A stretch of DNA of 64,000 bases. Origin: Amoebidium appalachense. Taxonomy: Eukaryota; Ichthyosporea. The DNA is taken from contig CAVNZM010000002.1 in the NCBI GenBank assembly GCA_963693365.1, positions 12,462,001 to 12,526,000 on the forward strand. The letters are read 5' to 3'. The notes under the pieces are model-generated. The model worked only from the letters and a program-made list of their open reading frames with translations, was not told the DNA's origin and searched no databases. Shown here piece by piece: positions 45,476 through 56,956 of this stretch. Each line of letters starts with the position of its first letter. Position 1 is the stretch's first letter. The translations under genes were made by a program, and so were the position numbers.

Positions 45476-45993
45476 TCAGTCACGGAGACTGAGGTTGGCA
45501 CGGTGTGTGTCGTGGGCCGTACCAGCCAGAGGCTTGGTAAAGATGTCGGCCAGGTTCTTCTTGGTGTCGATGTAGGTGACAGTGACGTCCCCACTGTTGA
45601 TGTAGTCCTTTGTGTTGAAGTAACGAACGGCAATGTGCTTGGTCCGGTGCTTGATGGTGTTGGAGTGGACCAGAGCAATGGTGGACTGATTGTCACAGTA
45701 CACGGGGGTGGGCTCGGTCATGGGGTAGCCCAGCTCCTTTAGTAGATCACGGTGCCAGACAACATCTTGCACGGCAGCATTGAGGGCCAGGAGCTCGGCC
45801 TCACACGTGGAGGTTGCAGTGATCGTCTGCAGCTTGGAGTGGTAGGTGACGGGGGAGCCTTCGAGGAGGATGACGTACCCAGACGTGGAACGACGGGTGG
45901 TGGGGCAACCAGCAAAGTCAGAATCCGAGTAGCACTCAAGGATGGGCACCTTGCTGTTGGGGGCCTTCTTCTTGTAGTAGGGGGGGGGGGGGG
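45476..45993 (-). pseudogene. RNase H end of family C pol, separated from its RT
   Basis: It reads from KVPILECYSDSDFAGC through TCEAELLALNAA and KHRTKHIAVRYFNTKDYI to the terminal LSLRD. It is the missing C-terminus of the frame broken at 56957. Coding sequence stops at a C run next to the LTR at 45994. Confidence 0.88.
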
Positions 45994-46928
45994 TGTTATA
46001 ATACGTAGTATTTACATATTGTAAGATCTTCTCAGTTCGTGTTATGTTTTCATTCATTTACTTAATGAAAAAGATGTGCTCCTTGTACGTAAATTATGAC
46101 ATCGATCTCCAGTGTATTTGAGTACTTGTAATCGTGTTGTGTCGGCTATATTCGTGTGTTTAGATATCGATTACAGCAACTGATTATAGGTACACGAGTC
46201 TACCCAGTGAGGGAGACACGTGTACATGTTATGTGTACATGAATATCTTCGGTTATAACTGTGTTTTGCTGTTCGTGTTTTCTGTCCTGCTTTCTTTTCT
46301 TTTTCCTCTTTCTTCGTCTTTTCTTTTCTCTTTCTTTCTTCTCTTGTTTCCTTTCATTTAATTATATTTCTCTCTCACTAATATACGTTGAGTAGATTTA
46401 TATTACTCGTTATGTTTTGATTGGTAGAAAAACACTTAGGTTACACTTTAGCTTGTCAGGTATGATTCATAGCTTAGTCAACCACTTTTGTTTTGTGTGT
46501 TGCCGTACTATATCCAATCAGTGGACTTAGTCAGAAAATGTCTGAGTCTTTGTAGCCGATGATAGGTTAGAAACACCACCTCTTTCCTCGTTACTCTTCA
46601 CCTCTTTTCTTTCTTATAGCTGTGACCTATGGTGTGTGTTCCCGCGTCTCCGGATCTATCCGGGAAATAATCAGTTAATTATGATTGGTTATTTTAGACA
46701 TAGATCTGATTTCCGACTGGTCGGAAATCATGTATGGATTTAACTTAAGGGAATTTCAGGTATTTATTAGCGATCAAAATAAATTGAGTTCAGTCGTGTC
46801 TAAACATTGATGTCTGTTGTGTACACTGCTCCGATCGTTCCGTGTTTTGTTGTTGTGTGTGTCTGTGGTGTTTTCACACTGCACCACTGTGTCTCTGCTT
46901 ACATCCTAAATACTTATAGAATTTAACA
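45994..46928 (+). repeat. 5' LTR of the family A element
   Basis: 935 bases. 22-base palindrome at 46708-46729. The end, TAAACATTGATGTCTGTTG to AATTTAACA, is also shared with both solo LTRs. Confidence 0.95.
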
Positions 46929-46951
46929 GGTTATGCAGCCCTTTTGCACGC
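46929..46951 (+). promoter_or_regulatory. Putative primer-binding sequence of the family A element
   Basis: GGTTATGCAGCCCTTTTGCA, directly after the LTR. GGTTATG and GCCC match the complement of an initiator tRNA anticodon arm, as in Drosophila copia, but the middle does not pair well. Confidence 0.5.
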
Positions 46952-46990
46952 TCCCTACACACATCTAGAACTCGCGCTCGTTTTTCAATC

Positions 46991-48277
46991 ATGGATCCAA
47001 ACAAAACTGGCGTAAACAAAATCACCATGTGGAAAGGTGAAGGGAAGACTGGTCCCGATAGCAAAACTACCTATTTTCAATGGGAAATCATTTTTCTCGG
47101 CATGATGACCGGCACTAAAGGTGTCCGACTCGTGGATGTTGTCCTTGCTGACAACTACGTCCCCCCTACCACCGTCGCGGTTGACGGTGAACCCCCCTTC
47201 TATGGCTACGGCACTACCGCGGAACTCAAAGAGGCCCGCAATTGCCTCCTGCTCCATATGATACAGAACATCGACCCTTCCGTCCTCACCACCGTTGCCC
47301 AGTACCGTATTGGCATGGACCCTGAACGGGCCATGTGGAAATTCCGTCAACACTATCTCCAAGGCAAACCCGATCAGATCCGCATCCTTCACCGTCAGTG
47401 GGATGCCTGTGCCCTTCAGCCCGGTGAATCATTCACCACCTACCTGAGCCGTCTGCAGACCATCGTGAACCAGCTCCAGTCTCTCCAAGATGAGTCCATT
47501 CACTTCACTCGTCTAGCTGAGAAGTTCTTCAATGAACTCACCACCAGAGACGACCTCACCCCTGAGTTCAATCGTCTTATCGAAGACTATCACTTCGGTG
47601 ATAAGCTATTCCCCGACTTCGAGTCCCTCCATAACCACGTCAAGGGCATCGAGTTACGTCAAGACCTCAAGATGCAACTCCGGAACAACCGTGCCCACCG
47701 TGCCTCCAAGTCCAGCATGGCATTAAATGCCAGTGCTCCCCCCCGTGATCTTCCTCGCCGTGACTTACGCACCCGACTTGACCGTACCCCTGGCACGGAC
47801 CTCCGAACTCGTCTCTCCCGTCAGCACACCCGATCCCGTTCCCCCCACCGGCCTGCCTTCCGGTCCACGTCTCGTTCCCCCAGTCGTTCCCGTTTCTCGG
47901 GTTCCCGTCGTTCTGATTCCCCGGCTCGTTCTAACACCCCGTCCGTGAAAGAATGCTCCTACTGCCACGAGCCTGATCACACGATCATCGATTGCCCTGA
48001 GCCGAAATGCCGTATGTCCAGACACAACCGTTCCCGTCAAGGCAGTGAGAAATCTGTCTCCTTTGCTTTCTCGGCATACAATGCTAGCTCCGTCCCCGTG
48101 TCCTCCGACCCTGCCTGGGATTCCGGGTGCAACATGACTGTCTGCCCCACCCGTGAGTTCTTCCATGACCTCACTCCCCTTCCGACACCGACTCCCGTTG
48201 CTGCCTTCAATGGCACCCCCGTCTTGGCCACTCACACCGGCCACGTCATCAACACCACCACCGACCATGGCACTGCC
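46991..48277 (+). CDS. Gag and start of protease, family A, cut by an inserted element
   Basis: ATG at 46991. Gag-like region (1-230), Arg/Ser-rich stretch (about 240-315) and a canonical CCHC knuckle CSYCHEPDHTIIDC near 321. The protease begins at DPAWDSGCN near 376, keeping the normal DSG. After INTTTDHGTA (48275) the frame enters the LTR of the inserted family B element and ends artificially at 48310. The continuation is at 52403. Confidence 0.9.
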
Positions 48278-48988
48278 TGTCATCTTCACTTAATTCTCAG
48301 CAAGACTTAGAAGTTGAGTTTGGTATTTATTTATTAGTTGTTGTAGTTTGTTTCCTTTTCCTTTCTTCATTTCTTTCTTTCTTTTCCGTTTCCGTGTACA
48401 CGACATCTTAGATCTGTGTACGTATCGACATACTTAGCTCGCGCACACGTATTGTCGTTTGCGTCAAAATCTATATATGTCATCCAATCATATCTCGTTT
48501 GTATTTTCCCAAATATAGTAACTTACATTCCTTTCTCATTCCTTTCCCACGACGTAGCATTGTGCTATGTTCTTCAACTATTAGGAAAAAAAATTATATT
48601 TAGACGTGTTATGATAAGAACATGTATAAATATATGTTATGAATTAATAGTTACATAAGTGGTTTCATTTTATTAAATGTTTCCGTGCTTTTATTAGAAG
48701 TTTCTTTCATTAGAGGATTGAGTTTTATATTCTAAATGTCGACAGACATTTTATTCGATATATTTTACACTCATAGTTTTCATTCTTTTGATTGGTTTAT
48801 CGTTTCACATTCCCAAGTATAAAAGGGACCTCATCTTGAAATAAATCACAAGCAGTCGTATTCACTTCCTATGGTTCCAGAAATCGTTCCTCCTCTCCGG
48901 TTGTGTTTTTCCCGTGTGTCTTTGTGTTGTGTTTTACATAACACCCATCTGTGCTCTCTGCTTCTCCGTTTACCCACACAAAATAACA
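48278..48988 (+). repeat. 5' LTR of the inner family B element
   Basis: 711 bases, near-identical to 37620-38328 in reverse. TATAAAAG at 48818-48825 with ATTGG at 48791-48795 is a plausible promoter. The primer-binding-type sequence follows at 48989. Confidence 0.94.
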
Positions 48989-49064
48989 GGTTTACGGCCC
49001 CTTTGCACGCTAACACACAATCTCGCTACAACCGCGAAAATCTCTCAGTCTTACTGCTTCAATC

Positions 49065-51590
49065 ATGACTGACAAACCGTCGTATATCAACCTTCCAATA
49101 TGGAATCCGTCCGAGAAACGAGACGAGAAACGTCTTAATTATTTCGAGTGGGAGCCACTCATTCACCGGTTCATTAGAACCACCATTGCCGAGAAATTCG
49201 TTGACGCTATCAAGAGGCCACAGTGGGTTGACGGCGCTGAAGCCAACCAGTGGCTAGGCTACACCACCAAGGACTCCTACAAGAAAGCTTCCGACGTCCT
49301 CGACCAGATCCTCAACCAGTCCGTCCACCCGACCGAGCTCTACGACTCCGGCCGGATGCAAGACGGTGTCCACGGTGGTGAAGTCTTCCACAACCTACGT
49401 ATGGCGTATGTAGCAGAGAAGGAGGCCCGAGTCACCCAGATTCAAGTCACCTTCGAGGAGCTTGAACTACGAGACTACCCCAACGTCACAGCATACCTCA
49501 CCCGTCTCCAACGTCTGGCTACGACACTTGCCTGCCTCGACGAACCCGTCCAGCACAAGGATGTCGTACGTAAGTTCTTCCTCCACATCCGGAAGAACAC
49601 AGCCCTGGTCTGCCCCGACATTGAACGTCTCTGCTCCGACTACTGGATGAACAACAAGGCCTACCCGTCCTTCAACATGCTCATCAGTGACATCCGAGGA
49701 GCTGAAATCCGTGCCGGCCTCATCGACGCAGGCACAGGTGCAACCGTCAACAACCGTCCCCTCCGTGCACTCCAGAGCAGAGTGCTTCCCCCCGGTGACC
49801 TCCGTAACCGTATTCCTCGACGTGAGCATACACCTCACCGTTCCCCGTCCCGTTCCCGTGATCCTCGTCCTCCCTCCAAGTCACCCGGCCCCCGTTCAAC
49901 TTCCCCTTACCACCGTGGTAACAGGGACAACCGTAACCGACAGCACAACACCAACAGTGTGAAGTGTTCCTACTGCCATGAGCCCCACCACATCACAGCA
50001 TGCCCGGAGCCTGGCTGCACAGTTGCTCGTCGTGCCAAGCAGGAGAAAGGTGACAAGAGTGTGAAATTTGCACTCATCTCCTCCACCGGCACACCTGACA
50101 GTAACGACCCCGTCTGGGACAGTGCTTGTAATGCACACATCTGCCCCATCAAGGAGTATTTCTCCTCCCTTACCCCCGTGTCCTCCCACCCCCATTCACG
50201 GCCTCGGCACAGTCAATGCCAAACAACGTGGCATCATCAACATGACACTGCACTACAACGGCCACCCAACACCGTGCAGCATCAATGCTTACTACGTACC
50301 CGAGGCACCGTCTTTCCTCGTGTCTACCTCCATGGCATCAGCTGCCGGCCTCCTAGGTCATTGTGACGATACAGACAACCACCCGTCGTTCCTCTACAGC
50401 CGTAATGGTGACATTATTACAGATCTCACCCCCCTCGACGGTCTCTACTACATCACTGACTATGTGATTGAGACTCCTAAACACCCGGGGGTCCAAGCCT
50501 ACACAGCAAGGACTCAACCACCCGACGACCTCACCCTTTGGCACAACCGTCTCGGCCACCGTGCCCTCTCCACCGTCACCAGGATGGCCAAGGATGAGCT
50601 TGTCATCGGCATGCCCCCCTCCCTCAAGTCACCCGACAACAGTGACTGCTTCGGCTGCATGTCTGGCAAGACCACCAAGGCCCCCTTTCCCGGCACCCGT
50701 TCCAAGTTCACCATTCCCGGTGCTAAGTGGCACCTGGACTTCTTCGAAGCTCCCTGTGCTTCCTACGGAGGCTACAAGGTTGCTCTGGTGTGTGTTTGTG
50801 ATGCCACCGGTTACACCACCGTGTTCCCCCTTTACAACCGTGGTGAAACCCTCAGCCACATTCAGTCTCTCGTTGAAACCATCGAACGTCAGACACCTGA
50901 GATCGTCACCCATCTTCGGTTTGACTCCGGCTCTGAGTTCACCTCCAAGGACACCGAGGCCTACTGCAAGCAGAAAGGCATCATCATGGAGTTTGCCCCC
51001 GTCGACACACCACAACACAATGGTGTTGTTGAACGGAAGATGAGAGAACTGCAAGAGACAGTCCGTTGCTTCCTCCATGCCGACAAGGACCAACCTCTCT
51101 CTCCCAAGTTGTGGGTTGCTGCTCTCAAGCATACAAGCTACATCATCAACGTCACACCGTCATCTGCTGCCAACGGCAACACTCCCTTCGAGGCCTTCCA
51201 CGGCTTCAAACCCGACGTCTCCCAGCTCCACGTGTTCGGCTCCCCTGCCTATGTGCATGTTCCCCGGTCAAAGAGGAACAAGCTGGCATCAACCGTCAGA
51301 GTCGGCACCTACGTCGGCTGGGACCTACCCTCCAAGGCACACAAGATCCTCGACCATGCCTGCAACCAAATCAAGATCTGCCGTGATGTGATCTTCGACG
51401 AGTCGAAATTCACGGGCAGCACCAATCAGGTCTCCGTTCCCCCCAAACCCGATCTGCCGACATTGGACCCCCCCTCCGACGACGACGATGAAACTCCGTC
51501 TGTGGTCATCTCCCAACCGTCCTGGCACAACCAACCAGCCCCGGTTGAACCCGTGCCTCCCCCGAGCCCCCCCCCCACTGGCCAACAACC
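49065..51590 (+). pseudogene. Gag-protease-integrase of the inner family B element, one frameshift
   Basis: Reads as the 34970-37543 copy with few changes (AYVAEKE for AYVSEKE, DELVIG for DELDIG). A C5 run at 50173-50177, where the other copy has C4, shifts the frame right after the protease DSAC motif. The remainder (integrase with WHLDFF, DSGSEFT and NGVVERKM) is open in the next frame and runs into the Pro-rich linker. The single-base C-run change may be a real mutation or a sequencing error. Confidence 0.88.
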
Positions 51591-52024
51591 CTTGCTGCCG
51601 GCCCCCCCGTTGCTGTGCACAACCCGCACAGACCCGCCCGTCCCCCACCTCCACCGCCACGCACACACCGAGCCCCCCCACCACGGACCCCACCCGCCCC
51701 CGCCCCCCCCCCCCCCCCCCCCACCCCACCACCCCCCAATCTCCCTCACTGCCCCCCTCCCCCCCCCCCCCCCCCCCCTACCACCACCACCTGCCCCCTC
51801 CCCACACCAAGCACCGACCAACACACACCCACAACCACACCCCCCCCCCCCCCCCCCCCCCCTTTTTTTTACCCTCCTCCTCTTCCGTCTGGCTTTGCTT
51901 CTTCGTTTTTTTCTCCCGGCTTCACCTTCAAGTCTTCTCCATTGTCTTCTGATGGATGACGGCACCTACTTACTACAAACAGAGAACCATCCAACTAGAA
52001 TCTTATTTAAATAATTATTATTAT

Positions 52025-52059
<35 letters not shown>

Positions 52060-52352
52060 CGTTTGGAAGTTCATCATTTTTTTTAAATATAGTATATTTT
52101 TTTCCTTCCCAGATAAGTCTATATAAGAAAAAAATAATTAGATGAAAAAATAAAAAATTAAATAAATTTATTTGTTTATTATAGAGATAGGAAGAATTTG
52201 ATTTTTAATATAGTTTTATTTTTTATTCGTCCATCCCAAGTATAAAAGGGACCTTTGAATTCAAGCAGGTTTCTTCTAGGTCGTTCCTCCTCTTTTGTTT
52301 TTTTTTTTGTTTGTTTCTACACCATTCTCTCTCTTCTCCGTTTACCCAAAAT
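51590..52352 (+). repeat. Gapped, corrupted 3' part of the inner family B element
   Basis: Pieces align in order with the family B 3' untranslated region (CTTCAAGTCTTCTCCATTGT at about 51928) and LTR (CCCAAGTATAAAAGGGACCT at about 52234, GTTTACCCA near 52340), with many small deletions between them. Long C, T and AT-rich runs fill the gaps. Decay or poor consensus quality could both explain it. Confidence 0.65.
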
Positions 52353-52402
52353 CTGCACTTTTTCCCCACCCGTGATTCTTCTGACCTCACTCCTTCGACT
52401 CC

Positions 52403-53750
52403 GTGCTGCCTTCAATGGCACCCCCGTCTTGGCCACCCACCGGCCATATCGTCATCAACACCACCACCGACCATGGCACTACCACCCTAACCATTGAAGC
52501 CTACTACACCCCGTCTGGCCAAGCCTTCCTCATTTCAACATCCCAAGCTGCTGCCGAATACATCAAGGGTGATTTGAACGATGCCTCCACTCCGTCATTC
52601 CTCTTCGACCGACTCACCGGCCGTCATCTCGTCAACCTCCGTCTACACAACGGTCTGTATTACTTCAAGGACTACACCATTCAACCACCCACTCGTCCTG
52701 TGGCTCTGGCTGCCACTACCAGTGTTAACCCATCCATCTGGCACCATCGTCTGGGGCACCGAGCTATGACCAGCATCAAGGACATGGTGAAACACGACCT
52801 TGTTATTGGTCTCCCCTCCTCTGTCCTCGACTGTGATGTTCCTGATTGTCATGGCTGCATTATGGGTAAGACCACCAAGGCTCCGTTCAGGGGTGACCGT
52901 CCTCACTCCAACATCCCCGGTCATGAATGGCATTGGGATTTTTTTGAGCCTACCACAACATCGTACGGAGGTTCCAAGGTTGCTCTCGTCACTGTCTGCC
53001 GTGCCTCTGGCCTCGTCAAGATCTACCCGATGGCCGACCGTACCACCACCCTGGATATTCTCACAGCTCACACCAACCTCGTTGCCACCCATGCCCCCTC
53101 CAAAGTTGGTGTTTACCACTTCGACTCCGGCTCTGAGTTCACCTCCAAGGATACCCGTGCTTTTTGCCTCTCCCAGGGCATCAAGGCCAGCTATGCTCCG
53201 GTGGACTGCCCTCAACTGAACGGCTATGTTGAACGACGTATGCGGTTCCTCCAAGAGATTGTCCGTTGCCTCCTCCATCAAGTCCAAGATCAGTCTCTGT
53301 CTCCCAAACTGTGGGCTGAGGCCCTCCAACATGCCGCCTACATCATCAACGTCACCCCGTCCACGACTGCCAATGGTCGTACACCATTCGAGGTTTTCTA
53401 CGGTATCAAGCCCGACATCTCCGAGCTCAAAGTGTTCGGTTGCCCTGCCTACACTCACGTGCCAGCCTCTAAACGGAACAAGCTGGCCCCCACCGTCAAA
53501 CTCGGCATGTATATCGGCTATGATCTTCAATCACACTGCCACCGGATCTTCAATGCCACCACCCATCGTGTCGGCCTCTTCCGTGATGTGATTTTCGACG
53601 AATCAGCTTATCTCCCGTCCGACATTCCATCAACCCTTCCGACCCCCGACACCACTGCTACCTCGACCACCCCACCCCCCACAGTTGACACTGAAGATGA
53701 TGTTTGTCTGGTGTACTCTGGCCCCCCTCCTGCCATCGTCGTTCCCCCGA
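52403..53750 (+). CDS. Protease end and integrase of family A (continuation)
   Basis: After the insertion the frame resumes with INTTTDHGTTTLTIEAYYTP. It has the pre-integrase zinc site (WHHRLGHRA, CHGCIMGK) and integrase residues Asp (WHWDFF), Asp (FDSGSEFT) and Glu (NGYVERRM), then KRNKLAPTVKLGMYIGY. It ends in a Pro/Thr-rich linker, where C runs near 53752-53764 shift the frame to the RT part. Confidence 0.88.
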
Positions 53751-53759
53751 CACCCCCCC

Positions 53760-54910
53760 CCCCACCGGCCCCCCTGCCCCCGTGCCCGTCCAGCCTGCCG
53801 ACCCTCATCCTGCCCCTGGCAACGTCACACCCATCCGACCCGGCTCCCCCGACAACTTCCACTCGGCCCCGTCCAGCCCGGAGGTTGCCCCCCTGCACTT
53901 CCGAACTTCCAAGTTCCCCCCCCACCGTCTCCACCTACCCCGGTTCCTGCACCCCGTCGTTCTGCCCGTCTCCAGGGCAAGGTTGGACTTCAAGCCACCA
54001 CCACCCTGCCAGTCCCCCCCGGTCCCCCCATCAACATCGACCAACTACCCAAACTTGTCCGTCAACTCTGTTCCGGACCCAATGGTGATCAGGTCAAGTC
54101 AGCCCTGACTGCTGAGTATCAAGCCTTCGTCGACAAAGACATCTTTGAACTTGTTGACCCTCCCCCTGGTGCTAACATCGTCGGCTTCAAGTGGATTGTC
54201 TCCGAGAAAACTCTCAACTCGGCTGGTGACACCAAGATCAAGGCACGTGGTGTTGCTCAAGGCTTCAGTCAGCAATACGGTGTTGACTATGAGTTGATTG
54301 AGAGCCCTGTCATCCGTCCGGCTGCTCTCCGTGCCATCCTAGCTCTGGCCGTTGTTGAAGGTCATGACATACATCAACTCGACGTGTCTACGGCCTTTCT
54401 CAACAGCCCACTCACCGAGACCATCTACATGAAACAACCCCCGGGATTCATCACCATGGCCACACTTGGCAAGGTCTGGAGACTCAAGAAAGCCCTGTAC
54501 GGCCTCAAGCAAGCCTCCAAGGCTTGGTACGACTTCCTCGACGGCATTCTTCTTGCCCATGGCCTGACCCGTACTAAGACCGACCCGTGCATCTACCTCC
54601 GGTTCTTCCCCAACAACGATGTGGTACGGGCTGGTAACTACGTCGATGACTCCACCATCACCAACACCCGGGGTTCTACTGCTGCCAGTGACCTGGCTGC
54701 CCACATCAGCAAGATGGCCAGCTGTCGTATGAGTCCATTTGACCGTATGCTCGGTGTTGATTTTAATCACTCTGATCCCCATCACCTCCACATGCACCAG
54801 AGGTCTTACATCATGGATATCATCCACGACTTCAACCTCACCGATGCCAAGTCCAAGTCTACCCCCATCCCTGCAGGCACCACCGTCTCCCTGGCTGATT
54901 GCCCCCCCCC
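53760..54910 (+). CDS. Reverse transcriptase of family A
   Basis: It contains FKWIVSEKTLNSAGDTKIKA, ARGVAQGFSQ, QLDVSTAFLNSP (first catalytic Asp), WRLKKALYGLKQASKAWYDF and the GNYVDD box. All expected RT blocks are present. The frame closes after a C9 run at 54902-54910; the next frame continues with no loss of sequence. Confidence 0.88.
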
Positions 54911-55602
54911 AACCGTTCACCGTGCCCTACCGTGAGTTACTCGGCCGTCTCCTCTGGGTGGCACGGTGCACACGTCCCGACATTGCCTATGCCATCGGCT
55001 TCCTTGGTCGGTTCAGCACCAACCCCGGCAAGACTCACTGGGACCTTCTCCGTCGTGTGGCCCGGTACCTGCTCGGCACCATTGACCTTGGCATTGACTA
55101 CAAGTACTCGGCCACCCAGTCCCCCATACTCGAATGCTACACGGATGCTGACTTTGCTGGTTGTGCCGACAGCAAGAAGTCTACCACCGGCTACATTATC
55201 GTGTTTGCTGGTATGCCCGTCATCTGGTACTCCAAGCTCCAGCCCATCACGGCCACCAGCACCACTGAAGCTGAGCTGATTGCTCTCAATGCTGGCACCC
55301 AAGAAGTTGCTTGGGTCCGTGACCTCTTCAAGGAACTCGGCTGTCCCATGCTTGCTCCGACTCCGGTGTACTGTGACAACCAGTCGACCATTGCCATCGT
55401 CAACTCCACCGGCATCAAGCACCGTACCAAACACATTGCCGTCCGGTATCACAACACCAAGGACTACATTGCCAGTGGGGACGTGGTTGTCCACTACGTT
55501 GAGTCAGCCCACAACTTAGCTGACATACTCACCAAACCCCTCCCCGGCCCGAGTCATGTCCACCATCGTGCTCGACTTTGTTTACCGGATATTGTGGATT
55601 GA
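54905..55602 (+). CDS. RT end and RNase H of family A
   Basis: It starts with VPYRELLGRLLWVARCTRPD. RNase H follows: ECYTDADFAGC, TEAELIALNAG, YCDNQSTIAIV and KHRTKHIAVRYHNTKDYI, ending at CLPDIVD. One base in the C9 run separates it from the RT frame, so the ancestral pol was probably one frame. Confidence 0.88.
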
Positions 55603-56021
55603 CCCGACCTACTTCAAGAGTGATTTTCTCATGTGTACTACTTACTTTATCAACATCATTATATCATATGTATTGCCTTTGTGGGTATGCCCACTTAGGG
55701 TTTATATATAAGGTTTGACCCGTACCATCACTCTACTCTATCTTTCACTGGTTCAAAACCCAGTTAATCAAACACCGCCTATACACGTTATATATATTCG
55801 TTGTTTTTGCCCCGGTTCCTTCCCCCCCCCTCCCCCCCTTCCCCCCCCTTCCCCCCCCCTCCCCCCCCCCTTCCCCCCCCCCCCCCCCCCCTCCCCCCCC
55901 CCCCCCCCGGAAAAGTACACACTTTAAATTTTTTTTTTTTTCCGTTTCTGTTCTCAAGTGGGGAGATTTCACTAGTTCAGTGGGGATATGATAACACAAA
56001 CTTCAAAGTCTTAAGTGGGGA
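55603..56021 (+). other. 3' untranslated region of the family A element
   Basis: Non-coding, with a C-rich tract at 55819-55908 and two GTGGGGA-type motifs near 55963 and 56013. The last is the polypurine tract. Confidence 0.75.
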
Positions 56022-56956
56022 TGTTATAATACGTAGTATTTACATATTGTAAGATCTTCTCAGTTCGTGTTATGTTTTCATTCATTTACTTAATGAAAAA
56101 GATGTGCTCCTTGTACGTAAATTATGACATCGATCTCCAGTGTATTTGAGTACTTGTAATCGTGTTGTGTCGGCTATATTCGTGTGTTTAGATATCGATT
56201 ACAGCAACTGATTATAGGTACACGAGTCTACCCAGTGAGGGAGACACGTGTACATGTTATGTGTACATGAATATCTTCGGTTATAACTGTGTTTTGCTGT
56301 TCGTGTTTTCTGTCCTGCTTTCTTTTCTTTTTCCTCTTTCTTCGTCTTTTCTTTTCTCTTTCTTTCTTCTCTTGTTTCCTTTCATTTAATTATATTTCTC
56401 TCTCACTAATATACGTTGAGTAGATTTATATTACTCGTTATGTTTTGATTGGTAGAAAAACACTTAGGTTACACTTTAGCTTGTCAGGTATGATTCATAG
56501 CTTAGTCAACCACTTTTGTTTTGTGTGTTGCCGTACTATATCCAATCAGTGGACTTAGTCAGAAAATGTCTGAGTCTTTGTAGCCGATGATAGGTTAGAA
56601 ACACCACCTCTTTCCTCGTTACTCTTCACCTCTTTTCTTTCTTATAGCTGTGACCTATGGTGTGTGTTCCCGCGTCTCCGGATCTATCCGGGAAATAATC
56701 AGTTAATTATGATTGGTTATTTTAGACATAGATCTGATTTCCGACTGGTCGGAAATCATGTATGGATTTAACTTAAGGGAATTTCAGGTATTTATTAGCG
56801 ATCAAAATAAATTGAGTTCAGTCGTGTCTAAACATTGATGTCTGTTGTGTACACTGCTCCGATCGTTCCGTGTTTTGTTGTTGTGTGTGTCTGTGGTGTT
56901 TTCACACTGCACCACTGTGTCTCTGCTTACATCCTAAATACTTATAGAATTTAACA
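56022..56956 (+). repeat. 3' LTR of the family A element
   Basis: 935 bases, near-identical to the 5' LTR, palindrome at 56736-56757. Its last base abuts the broken RT frame of the family C element. Confidence 0.95.

Larger units (their letters stand above)
48278..52352 (+). mobile_element. Family B copia element inserted in the family A gag-pol, 3' part decayed
   Basis: 5' LTR 48278-48988, gag-protease-integrase almost identical to 34970-37543. The sequence then degrades after about 51590. All of RT and RNase H is missing. A short-gapped remnant of the 3' untranslated region and LTR can be followed to about 52352. Family A sequence resumes with a second copy of about 130 bases already present before the insertion. 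Confidence 0.82.
45994..56956 (+). mobile_element. Ty1/copia element, family A, inserted in the family C element
   Basis: LTRs of 935 bases each at 45994-46928 and 56022-56956, start TGTTATAATACG, end AATTTAACA, and look almost identical. Internal order: primer-binding-type sequence, gag, protease, then the inserted family B element, then integrase, RT, RNase H and an AAGTGGGGA polypurine tract (56013-56021). The flanks do not show a clean 5 bp duplication because the left side is a G run (45980-45993). Confidence 0.92.
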
